From Ketogulonicigenium robustum (GTDB lineage Bacteria > Pseudomonadota > Alphaproteobacteria > Rhodobacterales > Rhodobacteraceae): a stretch of 64,000 nt of DNA. Position 1 is the first letter of the stretch, and each line of letters starts with the position of its first letter. The position numbers and the translations under genes are program-made. Positions 1 to 11,103 of this stretch are shown piece after piece. The stretch is from the NCBI RefSeq assembly GCF_002117445.1, contig NZ_CP019937.1, positions 931,501 to 995,500 on the forward strand. Direction: 5' to 3'. Under the pieces are notes generated by a model. The model had not been told where the DNA came from. It saw only the letters and a program-made list of their open reading frames with translations, and ran no database searches.

Positions 1-1361
1 AACGATGTCTGCATGTTGATTGCAAGGATCACGCCCAGCCAGACAAGGTCGATGTTCAGGGCAACCGCAGGGGCGACCAGCAGCGGCACGATAATAAAGG
101 CCAGCTCGAAATAATCGAGGAAGAAGGCCAGGAAGAACACAAGGATCGACACCACGATGATGAAGCCTGTGGCACCACCGGGCAGGGATGTCAGCAGGTG
201 TTCAACCCAGATGTGGCCGTTCACGCCATAGAACGTCAGCGAGAAGACGCGGGCGCCCAGCAGGATGAACATCACGAAGGTCGACAGGCGCGTGGTCGAG
301 ATCAGGGCCTGTTTGATGACATCGAGGTTCAGGCGGCGCTTGGCTGCAGCCAGGATCAGTGATCCGGCAGCACCCATCGCGCCAGCCTCGGTGGGGGTGG
401 CAACGCCAAGGAAGATCGTGCCCAGCACCAGGAAGATCAGCGCAACCGGCGGCACCATGACGATGACGACCTGTTGGGCCAGATGCGACATCCGGTTCCA
501 CTTCAGTTTACGATCCAGCAGCGTGTAACTGTAGACGATCAGCACCGCGACGAAGCCGCCGATGATGTCGGCGTTGCTGGGGGTCATCACGTTGGTGAAC
601 AGACGGATGCAGATGATCGCCAGAATGATCAGCGCGCCCAAGGCGACGCCAAGCGACCCCATGCCCTTGCCCAGTGTGCGCGCCTCGGGCGGCAGGGCAG
701 GGACTTTGTGGGGGCGGAAGATGGCCATATATGCAACGTAAAGCAGATAAATGCCTGCCAGCGCCAGCGCGGGGTACATCGCGCCTTTGAACATATCGCC
801 TGCCGAGCGGCCCAGCTGGTCGGCCAGAACGATCAGCACCAGCGAAGGCGGGACGACCTGGGCCAGCGTGCCCGATGCGGCAATCACGCCCGCCGAGAAC
901 GAGCGGTCGTAGCCGTAGCGCAGCATGATCGGCAGCGAGATGAGGCCCATGGCGATAACCGACGCGGCCACAACGCCGGTGGTTGCCGCCAGCATGGTGC
1001 CCACGATGACCACGGCAAAAGCCAGACCGCCGCGGATCGAACCGAAGAGTTGGCCGATCGTGTCCAGCAGGTCCTCGGCCATCCCCGATTTTTCAAGGAT
1101 GACCCCCATAAAGGTAAAGAATGGGATCGCCAGCATCGTATCGTTTGACATCGTGCCAAAGAAACGGTCGGGCAGCGCATTCAGCAGCGGCCAGCTTAGC
1201 GTGATGACACCGTTGGAATGGGGTGCCAGTTCGACGCCGATGACGAAGAACAGCAGGCCGTTTGCGGCCAGCGCGAAGGCGACAGGGTAGCCGATCAGCA
1301 AGAAGATGATCAGCGATGCGAACATGATCGGCGCCATGTTCGTGGCGATGAACTCCATCAT
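1..1361 (-). CDS. dctM: TRAP transporter large permease DctM, partial at window edge
   Basis: Reading the minus strand from 1361 gives an open frame of about 453 residues that runs off the left edge, so the C-terminus is missing. It is very hydrophobic, with repeated membrane spans and the glycine/proline-rich loops typical of the large membrane subunit of tripartite ATP-independent periplasmic (TRAP) transporters, for example FMGVILEKSGMAEDLL near residue 80 and VATPTEAGAMGAAGSL in the second half. The family moves organic acids and related solutes using an ion gradient. The start ATG overlaps the dctQ stop by four bases (ATGA), the usual translational coupling of DctQ and DctM. The visible length already exceeds the short DctM class of about 430 residues and suggests the larger subfamily. 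The substrate cannot be read from the sequence. Confidence 0.93.
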   Translation of the reverse strand, partial: MMEFIATNMAPIMFASLIIFLLIGYPVAFALAANGLLFFVIGVELAPHSNGVITLSWPLLNALPDRFFGTMSNDTMLAIPFFTFMGVILEKSGMAEDLLDTIGQLFGSIRGGLAFAVVIVGTMLAATTGVVAASVIAMGLISLPIMLRYGYDRSFSAGVIAASGTLAQVVPPSLVLIVLADQLGRSAGDMFKGAMYPALALAGIYLLYVAYMAIFRPHKVPALPPEARTLGKGMGSLGVALGALIILAIICIRLFTNVMTPSNADIIGGFVAVLIVYSYTLLDRKLKWNRMSHLAQQVVIVMVPPVALIFLVLGTIFLGVATPTEAGAMGAAGSLILAAAKRRLNLDVIKQALISTTRLSTFVMFILLGARVFSLTFYGVNGHIWVEHLLTSLPGGATGFIIVVSILVFFLAFFLDYFELAFIIVPLLVAPAVALNIDLVWLGVILAINMQTS

Positions 1362-1966
1362 TTTGCTTGCTCCGCTTGCTGCGCCTTCAGGATTTCCGCG
1401 GCGAGTTGCTGGGCCTCTTGCTCGGCCAGGTCACGGGCGGTCACATAAGGGTTCGGGTCGATGTAGGTACCTGTCATCACGCCGACACGCTTGATGATTT
1501 CCGACAGGCCCTGAAAGAACATTTGCAAAAAGCCGATTAGCAGCATCAGCTTGGCGGGCCACAGGATCAGGCCGCCTGCGTTGGCCGACATTTCGCCCGA
1601 ATTGTACGAGCGGATCACGTAGGGCCACAGAAAGTAGATCATGACCAGAACGAAGGGCATCAGAAAGAAGATGTGCCCCAGCAGTTCGATCCAGTTGCGC
1701 GCGTTGCGCGACAGGCGGCCATAGATCAGGTCGATCCTAACGTGGTCGTTCGTTTTGATCACCCAAGATGCGGCCAGCATGAAGGCGGCACCGTAAAGGT
1801 ACCATTGCAGTTCAAGGTAGCCGTTCGACGAATAGTTGAACACTTTGCGCACGATGGCGTTCAGCGCTGAGACGAGAATTGCGACAAAGATGAGCCAGCC
1901 GACCTGTTTACCGATCCACTCGTTCACCCGGTCGACAAGCCTCGAGAAGGCCAGAAGTCCGTTCAT
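1358..1966 (-). CDS. dctQ: TRAP transporter small permease DctQ
   Basis: This 202-residue protein has about four hydrophobic segments, starting with WIGKQVGWLIFVAILVSA near residue 17, as in the small membrane subunit of TRAP transporters. DctQ supports the DctM permease in the inner membrane and helps dock the periplasmic binding protein. It has a charged, alanine/glutamine-rich C-terminal tail. It is upstream of dctM and overlaps it by four bases. No binding-protein gene (dctP) lies immediately upstream: the next gene in that direction is bpt after a gap of about 256 bases. The family assignment is firm; the transported solute is unknown. Confidence 0.9.
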   Translation of the reverse strand: MNGLLAFSRLVDRVNEWIGKQVGWLIFVAILVSALNAIVRKVFNYSSNGYLELQWYLYGAAFMLAASWVIKTNDHVRIDLIYGRLSRNARNWIELLGHIFFLMPFVLVMIYFLWPYVIRSYNSGEMSANAGGLILWPAKLMLLIGFLQMFFQGLSEIIKRVGVMTGTYIDPNPYVTARDLAEQEAQQLAAEILKAQQAEQAK

Positions 1967-2088
1967 ATAATATTTCCCCCCCGCGTAAAAAGATCACGCT
2001 ACGACGATAGGCCACGAAATAAAATTTCGCGGCCGCTGTGGGGCCAAACTAGGTCGAAACACCCTAAATCGTCAACTAAATGCGAGGG

Positions 2089-2117
2089 GCGGGCGCTATT
2101 TTATTGGGCGCGCCCGC
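2089..2117. repeat. GC-rich inverted repeat between dctQ and bpt
   Basis: GCGGGCGC at 2089-2096 pairs perfectly with GCGCCCGC at 2110-2117 around a 13-base AT-rich loop. It sits about 105 bases beyond the bpt stop in the 256-base gap before dctQM. No T-run follows on either strand, so it is a weak terminator candidate. The rest of the gap (1967-2222) shows no gene and no promoter I can defend. Confidence 0.35.
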
Positions 2118-2222
2118 AAGGAACCTAGCGTCATTCTGGCCGTTTCGGGTAACCTTGTTAATCGGAAGGGTGTTTTTGCGGAATAAGATTTCGTTGGCCG
2201 CTTTGTGCGATTCCCGCACAGA

Positions 2223-3062
2223 TTAGGCGGGCGGCTCGTCGGGTAGGACGATATTGGCGACCTGTTCTGCCACCGGTGCGGTGTCGAGGGGGTGGACTTC
2301 GGTCAGGGGCGGGTTATCGGGATCGAGGCCGATCCATGTGCCGCTGCGGTAAATCTCCAGCGGGTGGTAGCGCGCCTTGTAGGCCATTTTGGGGCTGCCG
2401 GGCACCCAATAGCCCAAGTACACGTAAGGCAGCCCCATTTCCTGCGCGATCTGGATGTGCTGCAAGATGATGTAGCTGCCTAGCGAGTCATGCGCCCGCG
2501 CGGGGTCGTAGAACGAATAGACCAGCGACAGGCCGTCATCCAGAATATCGATCAGGCAGCAGCCGACAAGGCCGTCGCTGTCGCGCGCGATCTGCGCGGC
2601 GGCGGGGTCGACAAATTCGACGACGCGGCTGCGCACGGGGGTTTGTTCGATCATGGCGGCGAATTCGAACACGTCCATATCGGCCATGCCGCCGTCGGCA
2701 TGGCGGGCATCCAGATAGCGGCGGAACAGGTCGTATTGCTCGTCACTGGCCCATGTGGGGCGCAGACGACGCTGTAGGGTGCTGTTGCGCGCCAGCACGC
2801 GGCGCTGCCATTTGTTGGGTTTGAAATCGGCCACGCGGATGCGCGCCGACATGCAGGCGCTGCAATTGGCGCAGGTGGGCCGGTAGATCACGTTCTGCGA
2901 CCGCCGGAACCCCTGTTGCGACAGGGCGTCATTCATGGTTGCCGCGCTGTCGCCTTGCAGCGCGGTGAACAGCTTCCGCTCGAGCCGCCCGGCCAGGTAG
3001 GGGCACGGGGCGGGCGCGGTGACATAGAACTGCGGTGCCAGTGGCAGGCTATGGCGCATCAT
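2223..3062 (-). CDS. bpt: Aspartate/glutamate leucyltransferase (Bpt, ATE1-like)
   Basis: The 279-residue protein matches the bacterial leucyl-tRNA-protein transferase related to eukaryotic ATE1. The N-terminal region carries the cysteine cluster [14 protein letters not shown] near residue 62, and the C-terminal half contains the acetyltransferase-like signature [19 protein letters not shown] near residue 218. Bpt transfers leucine from Leu-tRNA to proteins with N-terminal Asp or Glu, marking them for ClpAP/ClpS degradation by the N-end rule. Length and motifs are typical. The frame begins with two ATG codons in a row; either could be used. The neighbouring RDD-family gene lies upstream on the same strand with a gap of about 90 bases. 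Confidence 0.93.
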   Translation of the reverse strand: MMRHSLPLAPQFYVTAPAPCPYLAGRLERKLFTALQGDSAATMNDALSQQGFRRSQNVIYRPTCANCSACMSARIRVADFKPNKWQRRVLARNSTLQRRLRPTWASDEQYDLFRRYLDARHADGGMADMDVFEFAAMIEQTPVRSRVVEFVDPAAAQIARDSDGLVGCCLIDILDDGLSLVYSFYDPARAHDSLGSYIILQHIQIAQEMGLPYVYLGYWVPGSPKMAYKARYHPLEIYRSGTWIGLDPDNPPLTEVHPLDTAPVAEQVANIVLPDEPPA

Positions 3063-3151
3063 TCAACAGGGGGTGAGGGGCTTTGAATTTTGCGCAAGCT
3101 TAGCACGTGCGTTTCGTTTGTCTACGCCCGTCACCGGCAGGAAGCCGCGCG

Positions 3152-3604
3152 TTACAGCGCGCTTGCCGGACGGTTGATCATGGCGGTGCGCAGCACCATG
3201 TCGGTCAGCCCCTGACCCGCGCCGCGGAAGATCATCAGCAGCACCGATATGATTTGCAGCGGCGTGATGGCAACGCTGATGGCGTAGCCCAGCGTGTGCA
3301 GCAGGGCGGTTCGGTTATCCAACCGCTCGCCTTGCTCGGTGCGCAGTTCGATCGACATCAGCCGCATGCCGGGCGTGGCCGACCACAGCGTCAGCGCGCC
3401 CCAGCGGTAAAGGAAGCCCAGCACGAACCAGATCGCGCCCAGAAAGAACAGCCCGACGAACACCGTCAGCAACACAATCGCGCCGCTGAGGGCGAACAGC
3501 ACGAACCCGTCGATGATCCACGCGACGAGGCGTTTGAACGTCACCAGACGGTAGAAATCGGGTTCGGTTTTGGGGTCGGGCAGGCTGAGGATGGTTTGCG
3601 GCAT
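3152..3604 (-). CDS. RDD-family membrane protein
   Basis: A 150-residue protein with the RDD-family layout: a short cytoplasmic N-terminus, then FKRLVAWIIDGFVLFALSG near residue 26 (with the Arg and Asp of the first membrane span), a second long span, and the GMRLMSIELRTEQGERLD segment near residue 77 with a conserved Arg, followed by a third span. RDD proteins are small inner-membrane proteins; some have been linked to ion exchange, but the function here is not known. It probably forms a unit with bpt downstream on the same strand. Confidence 0.85.
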   Translation of the reverse strand: MPQTILSLPDPKTEPDFYRLVTFKRLVAWIIDGFVLFALSGAIVLLTVFVGLFFLGAIWFVLGFLYRWGALTLWSATPGMRLMSIELRTEQGERLDNRTALLHTLGYAISVAITPLQIISVLLMIFRGAGQGLTDMVLRTAMINRPASAL

Positions 3605-3713
3605 GGGGCCTCCGATCGTGTTACGGGGTTAAGGTGGGGGCAGCGGGGCGGTTTTACAACGCTGGACTGCGCGGGGCTTTGTCATTACTCAGCCACTTGA
3701 GGGAGCACTTACC

Positions 3714-5081
3714 ATGGATACAGCGCAAAAGCAGCGTTTTACGTCTGAAATCTGGGGCATGCTGGCACTGGGGGTGCCGCTGATCGCATCGAATTTGGCG
3801 CAGATGATCGTCAATTTGACCGACACCGTTTTGCTAGGTTGGTATGATGTAAAGGCGCTGGCGGCGGTTACTTTGGCGCATGCGCTGTATACACTGCTGT
3901 ATCTGTTCGGGGCGGGCTTTGCCTGGGCGGTGATGCCGCTGGTGGCCGAGGCTGGCGTGCAGGGCGACGAAACTCGCGTGCGCCGCGTGACGCGGATGGG
4001 CATTTGGCTGACGCTGGGCTTTGGCGCGCTGGCGCTGGTGCCGATGATGGCCTCGGGGTATTTGCTGCGCGCCATCGGGCAGGATCCGGCGATGGCGGAT
4101 ATGGCGCATTCGTACCTGCGGATCGTGGCGTTCGGGCTGATTTTCAGCCTGCTGGTTGCGTGCCTGCGCAGCTTTCTGGCGGCGCTGTCGCATACCGCCA
4201 TCGTGTTCTGGACGACGGTGATCGTCGCCTCGGTCAATGCGGTGCTGGTATATGGGCTGATCTTTGGAAACTTCGGGCTGCCCGCGCTGGGAATGGTGGG
4301 CGCGGCGGTGGGCACCACCATTGCGCAGGCCGTGGGGCTGCTGGTGCTGTCGGTCTATGCCGCGCGCAAATTGCCGCGCTATCATCTGTTCCAGCGGTTC
4401 TGGCGCCCTGATTTCGGCGCGATCCGCGAAGTGCTGCGCATCGGGCTGCCCATCGGCCTGACCAATTTGGCCGAGGGCGGCTTGTTCAGCGCCACCGCCG
4501 TGCTGGTGGGCTGGATCGGCACCGGCCAGTTGGCGGCACACGGGATCGCGATGCAGATCTCGGGGATGGTGTTCATGCTGTATATGGGCCTGTCGCAGGC
4601 CGCGACGATTTTGGCGGGCCGCGCGTATGGCCAGCGTGATGCAGCGGCGCTGCGGCGCGTGTCGCAGGCGGCGGGCATTGTCACCATGGGCGTTCTGGTC
4701 ATTGGCGTGGCGGTGTTTGTGCTGTTTCGCGGGCCGATGGTCGGGGCGTTCATATCGATGGACGACCCCAATCGTGCCGAGGTTTTGCGCATCGGCATGG
4801 CGTTGCTGCTGATGTCGGCGCTGTTTCAGGCGCTGGATGCCATGCAGGTCATGGCGCTGGGGTTGCTGCGCGCGGTACAAGATACCACTGTGCCGATGTT
4901 GATGGCGATCTTTGGCTATTGGTGCGTGGGCTTCCCGACCAGCCTTGTCATCGGCATCTGGCTGGGCGGCGGCGAGGTCGGCGTTTGGGTCGGGTTGGTG
5001 GCGGGGCTGTTCGTCGCCTCGGTTCTGATGCTGTCGCGGTATCTGCGCGGGCTTGCGCGCCATACGTATATTCCTGCCTGA
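3714..5081 (+). CDS. MATE-family multidrug/cation antiporter
   Basis: The 455-residue protein has 12 predicted membrane spans in two related halves, the standard size of a MATE (NorM/YdhE) exporter. The N-terminal EIWGMLALGVPLIASNLAQ followed by a span with LTDTVLLGWYD matches the first two helices of this family, and a related pattern recurs from about residue 235 (LRIGLPIGLTNLAEGGLF). MATE proteins export drugs, dyes or metabolites in exchange for Na+ or H+. The start ATG at 3714 follows a clear GAGGGAG ribosome-binding site. The DedA gene starts eleven bases after its stop, so the two are likely co-transcribed. Substrates are unknown. Confidence 0.93.
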   Translation: MDTAQKQRFTSEIWGMLALGVPLIASNLAQMIVNLTDTVLLGWYDVKALAAVTLAHALYTLLYLFGAGFAWAVMPLVAEAGVQGDETRVRRVTRMGIWLTLGFGALALVPMMASGYLLRAIGQDPAMADMAHSYLRIVAFGLIFSLLVACLRSFLAALSHTAIVFWTTVIVASVNAVLVYGLIFGNFGLPALGMVGAAVGTTIAQAVGLLVLSVYAARKLPRYHLFQRFWRPDFGAIREVLRIGLPIGLTNLAEGGLFSATAVLVGWIGTGQLAAHGIAMQISGMVFMLYMGLSQAATILAGRAYGQRDAAALRRVSQAAGIVTMGVLVIGVAVFVLFRGPMVGAFISMDDPNRAEVLRIGMALLLMSALFQALDAMQVMALGLLRAVQDTTVPMLMAIFGYWCVGFPTSLVIGIWLGGGEVGVWVGLVAGLFVASVLMLSRYLRGLARHTYIPA

Positions 5082-5091
5082 AGGGGGCCTT

Positions 5092-7850
<2,759 letters not shown>

Positions 7851-7871
7851 CGGGCCGGATCTGCGCTGTAT

Positions 7872-8300
7872 TTACCAGTGACCGGTGTTCGGCATCGAGG
7901 CCCACGGCTCGGCGGGGGGCAGGTTGTCGCCCTCTTGCAGCAGCTCGATCGAGATGTTGTCGGGCGAGCGGACGAAGGCCATGTGGCCGTCGCGCGGCGG
8001 GCGGTTAATGGTGATGCCCGCATCCATCAGGCGCTGGCAGAGGTCGTAGATATTGTCGACGCGGTAGGCCAGATGGCCGAAATGGCGGCTGTCGGCGGGC
8101 AGGCCCTCGTCGCCGTCCCAGTTGAAGGTCAGCTCGACCGAGACTTCCTCTTGCCCGGGGGCGACCATGAAGACCAGCGTGTAGCGGCCCTTTTCACTTT
8201 CCGTGCGGCGCTTTTCAACCAGCCCCAGCGCCTTGTAGAACGCGATGCTTTTGTCGAGGTCGAGGACGCGCACCATCGTGTGCAGATAACGCAAAGCCAT
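7872..8300 (-). CDS. gloA: Lactoylglutathione lyase (glyoxalase I)
   Basis: A 142-residue single-domain vicinal-oxygen-chelate protein. It has the family start RYLHTMVRVLDLDKSIAFY, the middle SVELTFNWD segment, FGHLAYRVDNIYDLC, and a C-terminal SIELLQ; these carry the two His and two Glu metal ligands of GloA. It converts the hemithioacetal of methylglyoxal and glutathione into S-lactoylglutathione. The C-terminal tail of about 15 residues beyond the last strand is usual for alphaproteobacterial members. It lies immediately downstream of nlpD on the same strand (gap of about 28 bases). Confidence 0.93.
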   Translation of the reverse strand: MALRYLHTMVRVLDLDKSIAFYKALGLVEKRRTESEKGRYTLVFMVAPGQEEVSVELTFNWDGDEGLPADSRHFGHLAYRVDNIYDLCQRLMDAGITINRPPRDGHMAFVRSPDNISIELLQEGDNLPPAEPWASMPNTGHW

Positions 8301-8328
8301 TGTTTTTCCTTTCAGATCTTCATGTGCT

Positions 8329-9534
8329 TTAAGGCAGCATGGTCGATGGGTCGACGGATTCCAACCCGCGACGTACCTCGAAGTGGAGGTAGGACGGATC
8401 GCCCGCCGCGACCTTGCCGATGGTCTGGCCGCGCGTGACGCTGGCCCCGCGCGAGACAGTCAGGTTATCGAGGTGGGTGTAGACGGTCATCAGGTTGTTG
8501 TCGTGGCGGATGACAACGATCTGCACGCCCTCGGTATTGGTGGTGATGGCGGCAACCGTGCCCGCTGCAGCGGCGCTGACGTTGGTGCCAGCGGCGGCGC
8601 CGATGTCGATCCCCTCGTTCCGGCCCTTGGCATAGGCGCGGATGATGTTGCCCGCGACGGGGCGTTGCAGCGCACTGGACTGGCTGGCGCTGGTTTGCTG
8701 CGACCCGAGGTTCGGGGCCGCGGTTGCAGCGGCGGCCGTCGTCGTGGCGGCAGCAGCGGTGGTGCTGGTCGTCGCCTCGCGCGGGAGGGGTTGGGTCGAG
8801 CTGGGCGGGATCGGCGTGGGCGAGCCTTGGCCGGGTTCGGATGTGGTGCTGCCGGCGGGCGGATTGCCGTTCGCGGTGGGGATCATCAGATACTGCCCCT
8901 CGCGGATGGTCATGTTGGAGTCGAGGCCGTTCCATTCGGCCAACGACCGCACCGGCACGTTGTAGCGGCGCGCGATAATATAGGCGGTTTCGCCGCGCGC
9001 GACTTGGTGGCGGATCGGCTCGGAAATGGCGAATGGTGTGCTGGCGGCGGGGGCCGTTGTGGTGGCGGCAGGCGCAGCCGCGCCCCCTGCGGCGGGGGGC
9101 AGCGCCGATGTGGTCACGGTGCCTGCACGGTCGATCGCGGCACCCGCGATGCTGGTGATGTCGCTGCCGCCGTCGCTAACGCGGCTGGGCAGGGCCAGAA
9201 TTTCACCCGCGCGCAGCGATGTGCCGCCTTGCAGGCCGTTATACGCCGCCAGTTGGTTCGGGTCGAGGCCGAGGCGCGTTGCGATGCTGGCCACCGTATC
9301 GCCGCTGCGGGCGACGGCGACTTGGTACGTCGGGTAGGAAATCACGCCGCGCGCATCGGGGGCGGGGCGGTTGTTCGTTTGCACCGCGCCTTCGGTGGTG
9401 AAGCCCGGGCCCATGCCGCGCAGGTCGTAATCGGTGACGGTGCCGCAGGCGGCCAGTGCAAGCAGCGCGGCGCCACCCAGCAGCGTTACGCTGCGCTGGC
9501 GGGCAGGGGTCGAAATCTGCATCAGTTTGGGCAT
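8329..9534 (-). CDS. nlpD: NlpD/DipM-like LysM-LytM lipoprotein
   Basis: This 401-residue protein begins with a lipoprotein signal (LLGGAALLALAACG, lipobox cysteine near residue 31), so it should be a lipid-anchored envelope protein. Two LysM peptidoglycan-binding modules follow, at about residues 70-116 and 172-218, then a low-complexity Ala/Thr/Ser/Pro linker, then a C-terminal LytM (peptidase M23) domain from about residue 290. In the LytM domain the usual first zinc-ligand His is replaced (RNEGIDIGAAAG), while YTHLD and the final LHFEVR remain. Loss of a zinc ligand is the hallmark of LytM activators (NlpD, EnvC) that switch on amidases such as AmiC instead of cutting peptidoglycan. It follows surE-pcm in the order common in proteobacteria. 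Confidence 0.87.
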   Translation of the reverse strand: MPKLMQISTPARQRSVTLLGGAALLALAACGTVTDYDLRGMGPGFTTEGAVQTNNRPAPDARGVISYPTYQVAVARSGDTVASIATRLGLDPNQLAAYNGLQGGTSLRAGEILALPSRVSDGGSDITSIAGAAIDRAGTVTTSALPPAAGGAAAPAATTTAPAASTPFAISEPIRHQVARGETAYIIARRYNVPVRSLAEWNGLDSNMTIREGQYLMIPTANGNPPAGSTTSEPGQGSPTPIPPSSTQPLPREATTSTTAAAATTTAAAATAAPNLGSQQTSASQSSALQRPVAGNIIRAYAKGRNEGIDIGAAAGTNVSAAAAGTVAAITTNTEGVQIVVIRHDNNLMTVYTHLDNLTVSRGASVTRGQTIGKVAAGDPSYLHFEVRRGLESVDPSTMLP

Positions 9535-9573
9535 GTTATCCTCATTCCTGCTGCGCGTGCCGTGGCGGGGTGG

Positions 9574-10209
9574 TCATGCCAGCCCCTCGACCAACGGGAC
9601 AAAGCGCACGGGGTGCAACTCTTCATAATCAAAGCCGTTTTCCAGCCGAACGACGCGGATCAGGCTTTGCACATGGTCGGACTGCCCAACCGGCAGCACC
9701 ATGATACCCCCGATCTTCAGCTGCGCCAAGAGCGGCGAGGGCGGATCCTCGGCGGCAGCGGTGACCAGAATGCGGTCGAACGGGGCCTGTTCTGGCAGCC
9801 CAAAGCTGCCATCGGCGGTGAAGGCGGTGATATTGGTAATGCCAAGGCTGTCGAACACGGCCCGCGCCTCGGCCACAAGGCCGCGGTGGCGGTCGACGGT
9901 GTAGACGCGGCGGGCCAATTGCGACAGGATCGCCGCCTGATAGCCCGAGCCCGTGCCGACCTCGAGCACCTTGTCGCGCTCGCCCACCTCGAGCGCTTGG
10001 GTCATAATGCCGACGACCGAGGGTTGCGAGATGGTTTGGCCCGCGCCGATGGGAAGGGGTACGTCGTCATAGGCGCGATCGGCAAAGGTCTGGCGGACGA
10101 ACAGGGCGCGGTCGATCCGTTCCATGGCGCGTAGGGTGCGTAGGTCGGTGACCCCGCTGGCGCGCAGGGTGTAGATGAACTGCATCAGTTGATCCGTCGG
10201 GCCGCTCAC
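9574..10209 (-). CDS. pcm: Protein-L-isoaspartate O-methyltransferase
   Basis: The start is taken as GTG at 10209, which overlaps the surE stop by four bases (GTGA) and gives 211 residues, the usual Pcm length; the frame stays open upstream but would invade surE. The protein shows [20 protein letters not shown] and then the SAM-binding motif [19 protein letters not shown] (about residue 80). Pcm methylates isoaspartyl residues in aged proteins so that they can be repaired. It is translationally coupled to surE, a widespread stationary-phase survival pairing, and is followed by nlpD after about 39 bases. Confidence 0.93.
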   Translation of the reverse strand: MSGPTDQLMQFIYTLRASGVTDLRTLRAMERIDRALFVRQTFADRAYDDVPLPIGAGQTISQPSVVGIMTQALEVGERDKVLEVGTGSGYQAAILSQLARRVYTVDRHRGLVAEARAVFDSLGITNITAFTADGSFGLPEQAPFDRILVTAAAEDPPSPLLAQLKIGGIMVLPVGQSDHVQSLIRVVRLENGFDYEELHPVRFVPLVEGLA

Positions 10210-11018
10210 CCTTGCCCTGCCGGATCGATGTCGCGGTTCAGGCGGGATTGCAATTCGGATAGCGTGTCGTGGGCGGTCAGGTCGGCGTGCAGCGGCGTCA
10301 CCGAAATATAGCCCTGCAGGTTCGCCTCGCCATCGGTGCCAGGGCCCGAGGTCAGGTCTTGCCGTCCGCCTTTGACCCACAGGAATTTGCGCCCCGAGGG
10401 TGAGATCTGCGCCTCGATCCCGAAGCCAGCGCCATGGCGGAAGCCTTGCGGGGCGACCTTGACGCCCTTGACTTCGCTTGCGGCGATGGCGGGGAAATTC
10501 ACGTTGTAGAACAGCCGATACGCCGCATCGTCCCAGATTGCATTGTCCAACAGGCTGCGCACGACGGCGGCGCCGTGGGTGGCTGCGGCCTCGAACGGGT
10601 TATCCAGCTTCATGTTCAGCGGGCCCATGAATTGTGACAGGGCAATCGCGGGCAGGCCTTGCAAGGCAGCCTCCATCGCGCCGCCGACGGTGCCGGAATA
10701 GACGATGTTTTCCGCCGAATTGTTGCCACGGTTGACGCCCGACAGCACCAGATCGGGGCGGGCGTTTTCCATCACGTCATGCAGGCCGGCCAGCACGCAA
10801 TCGGCGGGCGAGCCTTCGGCGGCATAACGGCGAGGGCCCATTTTGGCGATCATCGTGGGGTGGGTGTAGGAGATCATGTGCCCGACGCCCGACTGTTCGA
10901 ACGCGGGAGCGACGGTCCAAACCTCGCCCTTGGGGCCAGCGATTTCAGCCGCGATGGCGTGCAGAACCGCAAGCCCTGCTGCGTTGATCCCATCGTCGTT
11001 GGTAATCAGAATGCGCAT
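10206..11018 (-). CDS. surE: 5'/3'-nucleotidase SurE
   Basis: A 270-residue protein starting [16 protein letters not shown], the SurE signature with the Asp-Asp metal ligands at residues 8-9. Further family motifs are [20 protein letters not shown] near residue 95 and FYNVNFP near residue 168. SurE is a metal-dependent nucleoside monophosphate phosphatase in the cytoplasm. It begins the surE-pcm-nlpD run on the minus strand and its stop is shared with the pcm start. Confidence 0.95.
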   Translation of the reverse strand: MRILITNDDGINAAGLAVLHAIAAEIAGPKGEVWTVAPAFEQSGVGHMISYTHPTMIAKMGPRRYAAEGSPADCVLAGLHDVMENARPDLVLSGVNRGNNSAENIVYSGTVGGAMEAALQGLPAIALSQFMGPLNMKLDNPFEAAATHGAAVVRSLLDNAIWDDAAYRLFYNVNFPAIAASEVKGVKVAPQGFRHGAGFGIEAQISPSGRKFLWVKGGRQDLTSGPGTDGEANLQGYISVTPLHADLTAHDTLSELQSRLNRDIDPAGQG

Positions 11019-11103
11019 CGCCGCCCCGTCTTGAATCGTATCCTTGACAGGTCATAGGACAGGGCGGCGTAGCAAGCAAGGTGCCCGCCGCCCGAAGGCA
11101 GGA

